DNA of 64,000 nt from Dictyobacter kobayashii. GTDB lineage: Bacteria > Chloroflexota > Ktedonobacteria > Ktedonobacterales > Ktedonobacteraceae. Where the stretch lies: positions 806,001 to 870,000 of the forward strand of contig NZ_BIFS01000001.1 of the NCBI RefSeq assembly GCF_003967555.1, read 5' to 3'. The notes beneath the pieces were generated by a model. That model was not told where the DNA came from. It ran no database searches and saw nothing but the letters and a program-made list of their open reading frames with translations. Shown one piece after another: positions 43,719 through 53,693 of the stretch. The first letter of the stretch is position 1. Each line of letters starts with the position of its first letter. The translations under genes and the position numbers were made by a program.

Positions 43719-45137
43719 ATGAGTGCGGATGATCGCCATCGCGTGGAGGGACTCCCATGGGATATCCAGTTAGAAGAATGGGAAAGCCATGGAGTTCCGG
43801 TGCTGGTGGTGCGCCGCGGCGACTCGCGCCATCCGGTAATCTTCGTTGAGCGCCAGGGGGCACGCTATGCGATCAAGGAGACGACACCACGCATGGCGGA
43901 GCGCGAGATCCGTAATCTACGTGAGATTGAGCATCGGGGCATCCCTGCTTTGAGTCCGATTGGGACGGTACTGGTATCGGCGCCGCCAATCGCGATTGAG
44001 GTACCTGGCTTAAAAGGCATGCGCCAATATATCAATGGCGATCGCGGCTATACTGTGACACGCCTGGCGCCACGGGTAGTTCCGCATGTACTCCTCTATC
44101 GCTTACCATTGACCAAACGCACCAAGCAGCGCATGCTGTCAGCGGTCGCGGTCCTGATGGTCGAGCTACATGAGCATGGCGTTTATTGGGGTGATCCTTC
44201 GCTAGCCAATGCATTGATTCGTATCGATGGCAAACAGATCCTCTCGATTATGGCCGATGCGGAAACGGTAGAACTTTTTCCAGGGCCAATCAGTGAAGGT
44301 CTACGTGAACAGGATCTGGCCCAGTTTGGTGAATCGCTGGCCTGGCAGGCTGAAGATCTACGACAGGCTAAAGGGCTACCGGAAGATGTGCAGGTGCTGG
44401 ATGATGCCGACTATCGGTATTTTTGTCAGCGCTATCGCACAGTGCGCCGTGAGCATTCCCGCGTCACGGGTCCGCATGATCTCAACACGATCTATCATAC
44501 ACAGCGTCTCTTCCGCGCTATGGGGGATTGGAGAGACATTCTTTCGGAAAAGGCCAGCAGCGCCATGCATCAGATTACGCCCATTTTGCCTGGTTGGTAT
44601 CAACAGCGCATCTATGAGATGCTCCATGTGACCATCCCACGCGCCTATGCACGACGTTTCTACAACTTGATCATCGGCCACCAGGCGATCATGAGCAAGA
44701 ACGAAGAGCGGGCAGTCAGTGTGGAAGAGGCAGCCCAGGATTGGTATGAGAGTTATCACCTACCAACCATCTTGATGCTGCGGCAACGGTTAACAAGTGA
44801 GCAAGATCCGATGCAGGCTTACTTCGCCATAATGCAACATAAATGGGAGATGAGCTTAAAAGCGGGCTATGAGATTCCGTTGGATGAGGCCATCCTGGAT
44901 TGGGAATTGCTGACAGCGCAGACCGGCAAACTGGGTCCGGTCGATCCGGCCTCCATTGCTACCTGGTGGAGACAGCGTCAACCGGTAGCGGCGGTATTGG
45001 AGCCACCGATGATCGAAAGCGATGAGCTCGATCCACTGCTCTCAACCGCCGAACGTCCCCTGGTTCATCTGGATTTACCACAGCTTGAGCAGGAGCTACC
45101 CAAAATCTTGAATAAAGAGCCATCGGATGAGGAGTAG
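43719..45137 (+). CDS. DUF4032 (Kdo-kinase-like) protein
   Basis: 472 aa. A kinase-like N-terminus with VIFVERQGARYAIKET (Lys) and REIRNLREIE (Glu), then the typical ELHEHGVYWGDPSLANALI and SIMADAETVEL blocks of DUF4032, similar to lipopolysaccharide kinases (catalytic GD and DAE). The C-terminal half is helical and conserved in Chloroflexota and Actinobacteria. No ribosome site directly precedes the ATG at 43719. Role unknown; phosphotransfer is suggested by the fold. A terminator follows. Confidence 0.7.
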   Translation: MSADDRHRVEGLPWDIQLEEWESHGVPVLVVRRGDSRHPVIFVERQGARYAIKETTPRMAEREIRNLREIEHRGIPALSPIGTVLVSAPPIAIEVPGLKGMRQYINGDRGYTVTRLAPRVVPHVLLYRLPLTKRTKQRMLSAVAVLMVELHEHGVYWGDPSLANALIRIDGKQILSIMADAETVELFPGPISEGLREQDLAQFGESLAWQAEDLRQAKGLPEDVQVLDDADYRYFCQRYRTVRREHSRVTGPHDLNTIYHTQRLFRAMGDWRDILSEKASSAMHQITPILPGWYQQRIYEMLHVTIPRAYARRFYNLIIGHQAIMSKNEERAVSVEEAAQDWYESYHLPTILMLRQRLTSEQDPMQAYFAIMQHKWEMSLKAGYEIPLDEAILDWELLTAQTGKLGPVDPASIATWWRQRQPVAAVLEPPMIESDELDPLLSTAERPLVHLDLPQLEQELPKILNKEPSDEE

Positions 45138-45177
45138 TACGCCAGAGAAAGAACGACGCGTTACCATAAAGCGCAAT

Positions 45178-45224
45178 AAAGCGGCCGCTCGATAGCCAGC
45201 ATTGGTTCCGAGCGACCGCTTTTA
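45178..45224 (+). terminator. terminator between DUF4032 and recA
   Basis: AAAGCGG-CGCTCG (from 45178) pairs with CGAGCG-CCGCTTT and is followed by TTATTTTTA. Convergent genes lie on both sides, so it may act for both. Confidence 0.75.
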
Positions 45225-45312
45225 TTTTTATGAGAGATATTGGGATATCTCTTCGATGAATTGTTGCTAATCGGATAGTAGCACCGAGAGGCCTGCTTGC
45301 AGGCTTTAAAGT

Positions 45313-46455
45313 TTAGACTTCTTCTTCCTCAGCAGCCTCTGCCAGAGCGGCTACCTCAGCGTCGTCCTCTTCCTCCACACCCTCAGCCTCGGCGGTCTTG
45401 AAGGCCAGCATGTTACCACGAATCTGATCTTCAATCGCGGTCGCCACATCACTGTTCTGGCGCAAGAACTCTTTGGCGTTCTCACGGCCCTGACCGAGGC
45501 GAATATCACCGACGGTAAACCAGGCGCCGCTCTTCTTCACCAGGCCCATCTCAAGGCCTAGATCGATCAAGCCACCCTCGCGCGAAATACCTTCGCTATA
45601 CATGATATCGAACTCGGCGGTCTTGAAAGGTGGCGCAACCTTATTCTTTACCACACGCACGCGGGTACGGTTACCAACCACATCCTGACCCTGTTTGATC
45701 GAGTCTGTACGGCGGATATCCAGACGTACCGAAGCGTAGAACTTGAGGGCCTTACCACCAGCGGTGGTCTCTGGATTACCAAACATCACACCGATTTTTT
45801 CACGCAACTGGTTGGTAAAAATCACGGTGGTATGTGAATTATTGATGGCACCAGTCAATTTACGCAGCGCATGGCTCATCAGACGAGCCTGCAGGCCAAC
45901 ATGGGAATCGCCCATCTCGCCTTCAATTTCAGCGCGTGGGGTCAGGGCTGCTACCGAGTCGATAACTACCACATCGATGGCATTACTGCGTACCAGCGAA
46001 TCTACAATCTCCAGCGCTTGCTCACCGGTGTCCGGTTGCGAGATCAACAGGTTCTGGGTATCCACACCCAGTTTAGCGGCATAGGAAGGGTCCAGCGCAT
46101 GCTCGGCATCAACAAAGGCCGCGAAGCCACCCGCACGCTGGGCATTCGCGATAATGTGTAAACAGAGGGTCGTCTTACCAGAAGACTCAGGGCCATAAAT
46201 CTCAGTGATACGTCCGCGCGGCACACCACCAATACCCAATGCCAGATCAAGAGAAATTGAGCCGGAGGGAATGCACTCGATCTGGATCTTGGCAGCATCG
46301 CCAAGCTTCATGATTGACCCCTTACCAAAGCGTCGCTCGATCTGATTCAGCGCCAGGTCAATCGCCTTCTCACGATCACTCATGCCAGCCGTATTCGCGC
46401 TACTGCTCGCTGCTGCTGCTGCTGCTGCGTTTTTGTCCTTCTTGCTTATTGCCAT
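45313..46455 (-). CDS. recA: recombinase RecA
   Basis: 380 aa, intact. Walker [10 protein letters not shown], Walker [11 protein letters not shown], catalytic [10 protein letters not shown], loop L1 [13 protein letters not shown], loop L2 [27 protein letters not shown]-terminal alanine-rich extension ([12 protein letters not shown]) and an acidic C-terminal tail. It catalyses homologous strand exchange and LexA co-cleavage. Monocistronic. Its distant upstream region contains a sequence close to a Gram-positive SOS box. Confidence 0.98.
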   Translation of the reverse strand: MAISKKDKNAAAAAAASSSANTAGMSDREKAIDLALNQIERRFGKGSIMKLGDAAKIQIECIPSGSISLDLALGIGGVPRGRITEIYGPESSGKTTLCLHIIANAQRAGGFAAFVDAEHALDPSYAAKLGVDTQNLLISQPDTGEQALEIVDSLVRSNAIDVVVIDSVAALTPRAEIEGEMGDSHVGLQARLMSHALRKLTGAINNSHTTVIFTNQLREKIGVMFGNPETTAGGKALKFYASVRLDIRRTDSIKQGQDVVGNRTRVRVVKNKVAPPFKTAEFDIMYSEGISREGGLIDLGLEMGLVKKSGAWFTVGDIRLGQGRENAKEFLRQNSDVATAIEDQIRGNMLAFKTAEAEGVEEEDDAEVAALAEAAEEEEV

Positions 46456-46770
46456 GTTTCACTTTAGCAGGATATGGGATGGTATCTATGGATTATGCCA
46501 TCTTCCCAGGGCACACCCTGCCTTCCTCCTTTTTTCAATCCACTCAAGGGCTGTCATTTTTCAATAAAGTATGTTTAAGAGAGCACATGGCAAACAAATG
46601 TTTTATGGGATGATGACCATGTTACTCTTGTGAGTGTTCCTACAAAATACTATTCTTTGATATGGGCAAAAAGTCGGAAATAGATTGTGTGTTTTTCTAT
46701 TTTCCGTGCAAAGTAGAACAAGTGTACCACGAGGCTGTACATGTGTCAAGTTACACTCAGCTATAGGTTG
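46456..46770. other. recA upstream region, no gene found
   Basis: About 315 bp between the divergent transcription units recA and recR (recR ends here). It holds the recA leader and a possible SOS-like site, but no convincing coding frame. No clear -35/-10 pair was found close to recA. Confidence 0.5.
46716..46727. promoter_or_regulatory. possible LexA (Cheo-type) box
   Basis: GAACAAGTGTAC differs by one base from the GAAC-N4-GTTC SOS box. It lies 260 bp upstream of the recA start, which is far, so the assignment is weak. Confidence 0.25.
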
Positions 46771-46807
46771 AAAAAAGGAAAGGGATGCCGATTGAGACAT
46801 CCCTTTT
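46771..46807 (-). terminator. terminator of the dnaX-ybaB-recR operon
   Basis: AGGGATG (46781-46787) and CATCCCT (46798-46804) pair; on the minus strand the stem is followed by TTCCTTTTTTC. It begins right after the recR stop. Confidence 0.65.
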
Positions 46808-46809
46808 TA

Positions 46810-47418
46810 TTATATTTCGCGGCGGCCTTCGAGGGCTCGGCTAAGTGTGCCTTCGTCGGCGTATTCAAGGTCGCTTCCCAGAGGAAGACCTCGCGCCAGG
46901 GTTGTGACCCGCAGCGGTGCGGCGATTCCGCTTTTGATGTCGTCTTTAATGACACCCGCGGTATAGTCGCCTTCAAAGCCAGGATTAGTGGCCAGGATGA
47001 CTTCACGCACATTTCCTGCGGAGAGGCGTTTGAGAAGTTCATCAATGCGAATATCCTTACGCCCAACGCCATTTAAAGGTGAGAGTGCACCATGCAAGAC
47101 ATGGTACAGACCTTTATAGACGCCCGTCTTCTCTAAAGCCAGAACATCGAGAGGCTCCTCTACCACGCAGATACTATCCTGATCACGACCCGGATTACTG
47201 CAAATAGGACACGGATCTGTCTCAGTTATATTATAACAACGCGAACAGTAGATGATGCTCTCTTTGACGCGCAAGATAGCCTCGGCCAGGCGACGAGCCT
47301 GATCATTGGGGCTACGTAAAATGAAAAAGGTCAGGCGTTGCGCCGTTTTTACGCCGACCCCAGGCAGTTTCGAGAGTTCTTCAACTAACGCTGCCACAGG
47401 AGCTGCGACATCACTCAT
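46810..47418 (-). CDS. recR: recombination protein RecR
   Basis: 202 aa. N-terminal HhH LSKLPGVGVKTAQRLTF, C4 zinc finger CSRCYNITETDPCPIC, Toprim domain starting SICVVEEPLDVLALE and GALSPLNGVGRKDIRI. It loads RecA with RecF/RecO at gaps. Two bases after ybaB and downstream of dnaX, the same order as in Bacillus. Confidence 0.96.
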   Translation of the reverse strand: MSDVAAPVAALVEELSKLPGVGVKTAQRLTFFILRSPNDQARRLAEAILRVKESIIYCSRCYNITETDPCPICSNPGRDQDSICVVEEPLDVLALEKTGVYKGLYHVLHGALSPLNGVGRKDIRIDELLKRLSAGNVREVILATNPGFEGDYTAGVIKDDIKSGIAAPLRVTTLARGLPLGSDLEYADEGTLSRALEGRREI

Positions 47419-47420
47419 TT

Positions 47421-47717
47421 TTAAAACAGTCCAGGAATTTTCATTCCACCAGTGGCACTGTTGACAAGCTTCTGCTGTGCATCCGTCACGCGATCGTGCG
47501 CATCTTTGGCAGCGGCTTTCACCATTACCTCTAGCTCTTCGATATCATCGGCACTAAATGCTTCAGGATCTACTTTGACTTCAGTGATTTCATACTTACC
47601 GGTCATGGTGATTGTAACAGCACCACCGCCGGCGGTACCAGTAAACAGGCTGGATTCCAGGTCTTCCTGCATCTTCATCAACTTTTGTTGCATTTTCTGG
47701 ATTTCACGCATGTTCAT
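47421..47717 (-). CDS. ybaB: YbaB/EbfC nucleoid-associated protein
   Basis: 98 aa. The helical start MNMREIQKMQQKLMKMQEDLE followed by AGGGAVTITMTGKYEITEVKVDPEAF and a C-terminal helix with DAQQKLVN is diagnostic of YbaB/EbfC, a dimeric DNA-binding protein. Located 15 bp after dnaX and two bases before recR, as in most bacteria. AAGGAG is 11 bases before the ATG. Confidence 0.93.
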   Translation of the reverse strand: MNMREIQKMQQKLMKMQEDLESSLFTGTAGGGAVTITMTGKYEITEVKVDPEAFSADDIEELEVMVKAAAKDAHDRVTDAQQKLVNSATGGMKIPGLF

Positions 47718-47732
47718 GGGGCGAAAAACTCC

Positions 47733-49915
47733 TTATTTTGGTTGTATTTCTTTAATTTCAGCTTTAAACATACGAATGACTTCGGTTACGACCGGATTAC
47801 TCTCCGCATGCTGTCTGATGCTCTGCAAACGTGTTCCGTTATTTGCAGATGTCCTGGTAGTATTCTCTCTCACAACCTCACTTCTGGCAAGTGGTGGGAC
47901 GATAGGCGCAGCCGGTTGAACTGGTGCGGCGGCCCGAGGTTCTGGCGGTGGTACCAGACGTATTGATTGCTGTGGCTCAGCGGCCGGGCTGGCTGGCCGT
48001 GCCTGTGGAGCGGGTGGCGTCGGTGGTGGCGCTGGCTTCTCAGTGCGTACAGATTGCTGTGGTGTTGGTGGTGGCACCGGCCTCTCAGTGCGCGCAGATT
48101 GCTGCGGTGCCGCTGCCTGCATAGTATTTATGGCCGGTGCCGCAGGCCGTGGAAAGGTGGGAATGGAAACATTCGCATTGGGCGGCAGCAGACGAATGTT
48201 ACATTCAGTCTTTAACTCAACCTTAAGGGCCCAGCGAATAGCCTCATAGTAGCTATCATTCTGCAAGGTCTTATAATGGAAATCCATATTTGCTTTGCAA
48301 ACGACAATGGGTAACTGGCTGGTACCTTCAACGCCCAGAACGACATAACCGCCCAGCAAGGCCGCTATCTTCGGACCATCAGTGCGCGTGCGTACCCGCC
48401 TACGTATCATCTCCCATTTCTCTTTTACATCTGACAGAGTCAGGGTTGGTGGATCATCAACCGCAGCAGCTTCGGGCGCCTCAATCTCTTCTGTTACTGG
48501 AGTAGGAGTAACTGGTACCACTGGTGTAACAACAGTTGGATTAGTAGGATGCGGTTCCGGTACCCGGGGCAATTCCTCTACTTCTTCAACTTTGGTTGCC
48601 CTCGGCGCGGATTGCACTGGTGCACTGGCTGTTGGCGGCTCAGCGGTTGGATCAGGTCTGGCTACCTCGGGCCTGGCTGGAGGCGTACGGTATTCCGCTA
48701 CCGGCGCTGGCTCATACGTCGCTGGAGGCGAATCTGCCACACGTGGACGCGCCGTCTGGTTAGAGACCGTAGATGGACGGGCAGGAGCAGTAACGGATGG
48801 CGCGGTACTATGACCATTCTGGGCCCGACGATGTAATTCAACGCATGCCAAAAAAGCCAGTTCCAGGCCCAGTTGTGGTGTCCCCTGGCCCTTTTGCATC
48901 AATTCATTTTGCGCGAAGGCACGCGCGCACTCGGTCAATTCCTCTAAACCAAAATATTTGGCCGCCTGCTCAATCTCCTTGAGCTCATCCTCGGTACTGT
49001 CCAGAATATCAGCGATATTGGCACCTGCTTTAGACAACATCATCGCGCGCCAGAACTCGGCCACCTGCGTATTGATCTGTCGCAGATCAGCCCGGCTTCA
49101 GATAACTCATGGATCAGATGGAGGCCCCCGGCACTATCCAGTTCTGCGACATGAAGGATAAATTTCTGAATAGCTCGTGGATCAGCCACACCCAGCATAG
49201 CCTGAACCTGCTCCAGGGTAATAACATGGCCGCAGTAGGCAATGGCTTGGTCTAGTAAGCTCAACGCATCGCGCATACCACCGGCAGCGGCGCGCGCCAT
49301 CAATTCGGCGGCCCCACCCTCCAGGTCGACCTTCTCTTCATGGGCCACAAATTGTAAGCGGCTCACCAACTGACGCAGGCTAAAGCGCTTAAAATCAAAG
49401 CGTTGACAGCGCGAGAGCACCGTTGGCAACATCTTATGCACATCGGTGGTCGCCATCACAAAGACAGCGTGGGCCGGTGGTTCTTCGAGGGTCTTCAACA
49501 AGGCATTAAAGGCTTCGGTCGTCAGCATATGTGCTTCGTCCAGAATGTAGACCTTGTATTTGCCAGTCGAGGGCGGCATCATAACTTTTTCGCGCAACTC
49601 ACGAATACTATCGATACCGCGATTAGAGGCTGCATCAATTTCTAACACATTGAAAGTGCTGCCGTTGGTAATTTCACGGCATTGTTCGCATTGATTGCAG
49701 GGCTCACCATTTTGTGGATTGAGGCAATTGATGGTTTTAGCCAGGAGACGGGCCATACTCGTTTTGCCGGTACCCCTTGGGCCAGTGAAGAGATATGCAT
49801 GAGCGAGATTGCCGCTGCTGAGTGCATTCTTGAGAGTACGAATAACAGGCTCTTGACCAACGAGATCGCCAAAGGTCTGAGAGCGCCATTTACGGTAGAG
49901 TGATTGTGAGGCCAT
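47733..49915 (-). CDS. dnaX: DNA polymerase III subunit gamma/tau (one frameshift)
   Basis: Reconstructed about 727 aa. N-terminal AAA+ clamp-loader domain: GPRGTGKTSMARLLAKT (Walker A), zinc-binding CNQCEQC, ILDEAHML (Walker B), SRCQRFDF (SRC motif). After SEAG the frame changes; the continuation ADLRQINTQVAEFWRAMMLSK comes from another phase. One missing G in GCCGGGCTG (about 49097) rejoins them. A long Pro/Ala/Thr-rich linker and a C-terminal tau-like domain follow. No slippery A-run or hairpin surrounds the break and it falls in the middle of domain III, so programmed frameshifting is unlikely. Confidence 0.9.
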
Positions 49916-50006
49916 ATTCCTTACTCCCGCCTATGTGTCCTCATGACGGGGCCACGAGCCCACCCGCTGCCAGAAGAGTTGTAGATGATACGCTTGACAT
50001 AGAAAA

Positions 50007-50165
50007 CCGATTTTCTCCCGGTCCTGCCGGTTAGCGCAATCAGGAACCCCCACGTCACCCAGAGAGGTCCATTTACCGTTGCTTCCTCACGGACCTAGCG
50101 GAGTTCACAAACATCTGCCGCGCAGGACCCGATTACGCCAACCGACAGGACCGGAAGAAAATCGG
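50007..50165 (-). ncRNA. ffs: signal recognition particle RNA (4.5S/scRNA type)
   Basis: About 159 nt on the minus strand. The domain IV core reads AGGTCC-GTGA-GGAAGCAACGG, matching the conserved AGGUCCGGAAGGAAGCAGC with a GUGA tetraloop, and TGTGAAC...TGGACC around it. The two outer arms pair over 38 bases (CCGATTTTC...CGGTCCTG with CAGGACCG...GAAAATCGG). Its place before dnaX-ybaB-recR equals Bacillus scr. A consensus promoter lies upstream. It forms the RNA core of SRP with Ffh. Confidence 0.9.
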
Positions 50166-50212
50166 TCCATCCCACCAGAAGGTTTTTTTCTTTTCCCTCG
50201 TGGGATGAACCC

Positions 50213-50241
50213 ATTCTACATCTAATTGGAACAGTTGTCAA
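50213..50241 (-). promoter_or_regulatory. promoter of the SRP RNA gene
   Basis: TTGACA (50236-50241), spacer of 17, TAGAAT (50213-50218) on the minus strand; start predicted near 50206, about 40 bases before the mature RNA. It overlaps the last codon of mtnP. Confidence 0.85.
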
Positions 50242-51112
50242 GAGATATAGCGGCCAATTAAGAGATTGTATTTCTCTTTAGCTTCAGCTGGAATCAAGGC
50301 GGGGGCGGTCATGATGGTTGAGGCCAGGGCATGCTCGCATGTGCATTCTTGCGCGTGGCGATCTGCTGGCAGTTTCTGCGCTACCTTTTGCAAAATACGC
50401 TTGGCATTCTCGATATTGGCGCTCAAGTTGCCGATCACCATATCCACTGACACGGTCTCTTCCGACTCATACCAGCAGTCGTAATCGGTGGCACAGGCGA
50501 TGATGGCATAACATAACTCGGCTTCGCGGGCCAGTTTGGCCTCTGGTAAGGCCGTCATGCCGATAATATCCATCTCAAGCTTGCGGTAGACGTTGGACTC
50601 CGCTTTAGTTGAGAAGAGTGGCCCTTCCATACAGACATAGGTACCCCCCTGGTGCACTTTGACATCTCCCAGTTCACGCGCTGACTCAAGCAGCAGTGAG
50701 CTAAGCGTGGGGCAAAATGGCTCAGCGAAGGAACAGTGGACCACCACACCACCTTCATAGAAACTATTGACGCGGCTCTTGGTGCGATCAAAAAGTTGAT
50801 CGGGAATGACCAGGTCACGTGGCGCAATATTCTCACGCAGGCTACCAACAGCGCTGACTGAGATTACCCACTCTACTCCCAGGCTTTTGAGGGCCCAGAT
50901 GTTTGCACGTGAGGGCACTTCTGTCGGACTGAGGCGATGGCCGCGTCCATGCCGGGTAAGAATGCCATTGAGACACCCGAAACTTTACCAATGGTGATCA
51001 CATCACTAGGATCTCCAAAGGGGGTTTGAATCCTGACCTCTTCTATCTCGGTCATGTTCTCCATGTGATAAAGTCCGCTACCGCCAATCACCCCAATCTT
51101 TGCCTGTGGCAT
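50238..51112 (-). CDS. mtnP: S-methyl-5'-thioadenosine phosphorylase (one frameshift)
   Basis: About 291 aa. N-terminus MPQAKIGVIGGSGLY; the phase changes after MAFLP, and the correct continuation RHGRGH...PSRANIWALKSLGVEWVISVSAVGSL comes from the second frame. One missing C in CCC at about 50953-50957 rejoins them. MTAP signatures: ISVSAVGSLRE, YVCMEGPLFSTKAES, IIGMTALPEAKLAREAELCYA, CATDYDCW. It cleaves methylthioadenosine to adenine and methylthioribose-1-phosphate in methionine salvage and polyamine metabolism. Confidence 0.9.
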
Positions 51113-51157
51113 AGAGAGTCCTCCTTAACTAATTTGGAACTTTGTAGCTCGCGTACG

Positions 51158-51409
51158 TTATGAGTCATCCCTAACTTTTGAAAAAGTTCCCAAAACTGGG
51201 GTGCAGGGGCCTCCCTGCCGGGGTGCGGGGTGTCCCCGCCCTGGCCTTTTCCCTCTCGCGCCGCCTGCGGCGGCGCGTAAAAAGAAAAAAGAGGTTTGGC
51301 GGGGACACCCCGCACCCCGGCAGGAGGGCTCGCCGCCCTCCTGCACCTCCCGCATTGGGAGCGCGAAACCCGTTTTTCGGATTTTTGAAAAATCCGGGAT
51401 GACGCATAA
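51158..51409. repeat. MITE-like palindromic intergenic repeat, about 250 bp
   Basis: The ends TTATG-G-TCATCCC (51158-51171) and GGGATGACGCATAA (51396-51409) are near-perfect inverted repeats. Inside, a GC-rich 26-bp arm CTGCCGGGGTGCGGGG...GCC (from about 51218) is exactly mirrored at about 51300-51325. Subterminal TTTTTGAAAAA-type palindromes add structure. It holds no gene (open frames here are by-products of the repeat). Such elements occur in many copies in Ktedonobacteria genomes as I recall; this is not verifiable here. Confidence 0.6.
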
Positions 51410-51476
51410 TAGATTTTTTAAGTGGCATATTTTCTGTATTAATATACCTACTTTTTGAGTGGTAAAGGTACGAAGA

Positions 51477-52712
51477 CTATGCTTTGATGCGAATATACTG
51501 GCGCTTGCCGACTTTGAGGATGGCGCCATCGATGACATCCAGGGTATAGTTGGCATCGGAGATGCGCTCTGAATCACTGGATGCACCCTTCGGGAAGAGG
51601 GCGACCCCACCCTGCTTGATCAGCTCACGGGCTTTGTTATTACTGGCGGCCAGGCCAGCTTCTACGATTACCTCTACGATGTTCTTTGCACTATCCAGCT
51701 GATAATCAGGAATATCGGTGGGCAATTTGCGCTCAGAGAACTGGCGAATAAAGGCTTCCTGGGCCTCGGCAGCCTCGGCTGCATTGTGGAATTCCGTGAC
51801 AATCTCACGTGCCATACGCAATTTTACATCACGAGGATTCAACGAGCCCTCAGACATCTTGCGATCAAATTCGTCCAATTCTTCATTTTCGACCTCGGTG
51901 AGGGCCTCAAAGTAGGAGCGCATGGTCTGATCGGGCAATGACATCAGTTTGCCAAACATATCTTTCGCTGGGGCCGTCATGGCGATATAGTTATCCAGCG
52001 ATTTGCCCATTTTCTTCACGCCATCCAGACCAACAATCAAATTCATCGTCAAGATCTGCTGCGCCGCCTGGCCAAAGATCGGCTGCAGGTCACGACCGAC
52101 CAGCAGGTTAAAGGTCTGGTCGGTACCACCCAGCTCTACATCTGAGCGCAACGCGACCGAATCATAGCCCTGCAGAAGTGGGTACATAAACTCCGATAGC
52201 GAGATTTCAATGCCGCTCTTGTAGCGTTTGGAGAAATCATCGCGCTCCAGCATCTGAGCCACGGTCTTGAAACCAAGCAGCTTAATCGCATCGCCAAGAT
52301 TAAACTTGTCAAACCACTCCGTCTGGCGGTGAACCTCAGTCTGATCTTTATCAACGATTCTAAAGAACTGATCAAGGTAAGTGGCGGCATTGGCATTCAC
52401 TTCTTCGGCAGTCAGGGCCTTACGAGCCTCCAGGCGACCACTGGGATCACCGAGGCGGGCGGTCCAATCGCCAATCACCACCACGGTCTTATGCCCTAGG
52501 CGCTGGAACTGTCGCAGCTTACGAAAAACTACGGCGTGTCCGATGGTCAAATCATAATGTGTCGGATCAACACCCAGTTTGACACGCAAAGGTTCGCCTT
52601 TATTGCCCTCTACCAATAGCCGGCGCAGGTCGGCTTCTTTCTCTACCAGTGAGACACCACGTGTTAATAGATGGTCGATCTCTTTCTTTGTAGGTGACTG
52701 CTTCAACACCAA
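51477..52712 (-). CDS. tyrS: tyrosine-tRNA ligase
   Basis: 411 aa, intact. Start TTG at 52712 or GTG at 52709 after GGGAGG. HIGH-type motif DPTHYDLTIGHAVVF, KMSKS-type VKKMGKSLDNYI, and LGGTDQTFNLLVGRDLQ; C-terminal S4 RNA-binding domain with EAGLAASNNKARELIKQGGV. Class I enzyme of the bacterial TyrRS group with KMGKS. The leader has a hairpin but I see no T-box sequence. Confidence 0.95.
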   Translation of the reverse strand: MVLKQSPTKKEIDHLLTRGVSLVEKEADLRRLLVEGNKGEPLRVKLGVDPTHYDLTIGHAVVFRKLRQFQRLGHKTVVVIGDWTARLGDPSGRLEARKALTAEEVNANAATYLDQFFRIVDKDQTEVHRQTEWFDKFNLGDAIKLLGFKTVAQMLERDDFSKRYKSGIEISLSEFMYPLLQGYDSVALRSDVELGGTDQTFNLLVGRDLQPIFGQAAQQILTMNLIVGLDGVKKMGKSLDNYIAMTAPAKDMFGKLMSLPDQTMRSYFEALTEVENEELDEFDRKMSEGSLNPRDVKLRMAREIVTEFHNAAEAAEAQEAFIRQFSERKLPTDIPDYQLDSAKNIVEVIVEAGLAASNNKARELIKQGGVALFPKGASSDSERISDANYTLDVIDGAILKVGKRQYIRIKA

Positions 52713-52742
52713 TCTTCATTCCTCCCAATATGCATATTTATT

Positions 52743-52827
52743 AAACTTCGCGACACTGTTACGGCGAAGTTTGTCTCCCCGGATCGCTTGTTAGCTGCAT
52801 TGTAGCAGAATATAGGAATGTCGTCGA
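52743..52827 (-). promoter_or_regulatory. tyrS promoter and leader hairpin
   Basis: On the minus strand CGTCGA-complement TCGACG (52822-52827), 17 bases and TACAAT (52799-52804) form a promoter; the transcript then holds a perfect 9-bp hairpin AAACTTCGC/GCGAAGTTT (52743-52772) about 30 bases before the start. Function of the hairpin unknown; T-box features are absent. Confidence 0.5.
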
Positions 52828-53089
52828 GAGTGTCCCCCTGGCAGGAAACTTGATAACAGGGCTATCAATCTTTCTAACAAACTTCTTACATTGCGCTTAC
52901 GTTCCTCTAACAGAGAGTGGAGTATATTATCAACAGAAAGAAAAACACAGACATGAGGGAGGCGAGGACAGAGGACGAATGCAGAGGTACGCTGCTCTCG
53001 CCTCCTTTAGACCTAAAGGTACATGCATTCCTGTTCAAACACTTTATAAAAAAGCTAACATAGATAGTAAAAAAAGAAGGAGTACTTCA

Positions 53090-53526
53090 ATGGCCGGTAT
53101 TACACGCTACAATCCATTCAACGAAGCAGTTTCATTGCGCGAGGCGATGGATCGCCTATTTGAGGATAGTGTTATCTCCCCTCGCATGACCAATGGCAGC
53201 AGCCGCGGCGTAGCCGCCAACCTGTATGAGACAGCTGAGGGCTTCATTCTCCAGTTGCCTATGCCCGGCGTCAATGTTGAGAATGTTGAGATCACCGTCC
53301 AGCAAGATGTGGTACATCTGAAATGGGAGACCAAAGTGCAGGTACCAGAGGGCGCAACCGTCCACTGGCACGGCTTCCAGTCCGGTCGCTATCAGCAGTC
53401 CATCACTGTTCCGGCTGCCATCAACGCTGAGCGCGTCGAAGCCCATTATACCGATGGTATTCTGACCTGCAGCTGCCAAAGGCTGAGCATGCCAAAGCCC
53501 GCACAATCAAGGTCAATGCACGCTAA
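53090..53526 (+). CDS. hsp20: Hsp20/alpha-crystallin small heat-shock protein (one frameshift)
   Basis: 145 aa after correction. Start ATG following AGAAGGAG. N-terminal arm FNEAVSLREAMDRLFEDS, alpha-crystallin domain with FILQLPMPGVNVENVEITV and SITVPAAINAERVEAHYTDGIL. The last 20 codons are out of frame; inserting one base near 53466 gives LTLQLPKAEHAKARTIKVNA, the normal IxI-like end. ATP-independent chaperone. The leader contains CTCCTTT and AAGGAG stretches that could pair. A terminator follows. Confidence 0.88.
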
Positions 53527-53552
53527 ATCTGCTTGCCAGTAAGCATTATGAT

Positions 53553-53595
53553 AAAAACGCCAGGAGGGACATATCTCTCCTGGCGTTTTTGTTTG
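53553..53595 (+). terminator. terminator of hsp20
   Basis: AAAAACGCCAGGAG pairs with CTCCTGGCGTTTTT around a GGACATATCT loop and a T-rich end; starts 26 bases after the stop. Confidence 0.85.
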
Positions 53596-53693
53596 ATCAA
53601 CATAGCTTCAGCAGCCTGCACCACTGCTTAAAAACAATGTACAATAGAGATAGCGGCAGATAAGATTGTCTATAGTGGTGGAGAGGTACCGAA

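Noticed and set aside
47733..49915. Programmed frameshift in dnaX making a gamma-type product
   Set aside because: The break is at GCCGGGCTG with no A-run, slippery heptamer or stem-loop and lies in the middle of domain III; a lost G explains it better.
51158..51610. Several overlapping open frames of 75-150 codons on both strands
   Set aside because: They fall in the palindromic GC-rich repeat and in the tyrS end, mirror each other and have low-complexity products.
52713..52830. T-box riboswitch before tyrS
   Set aside because: The leader is too short and lacks the conserved T-box and specifier structures; only a plain hairpin is seen.
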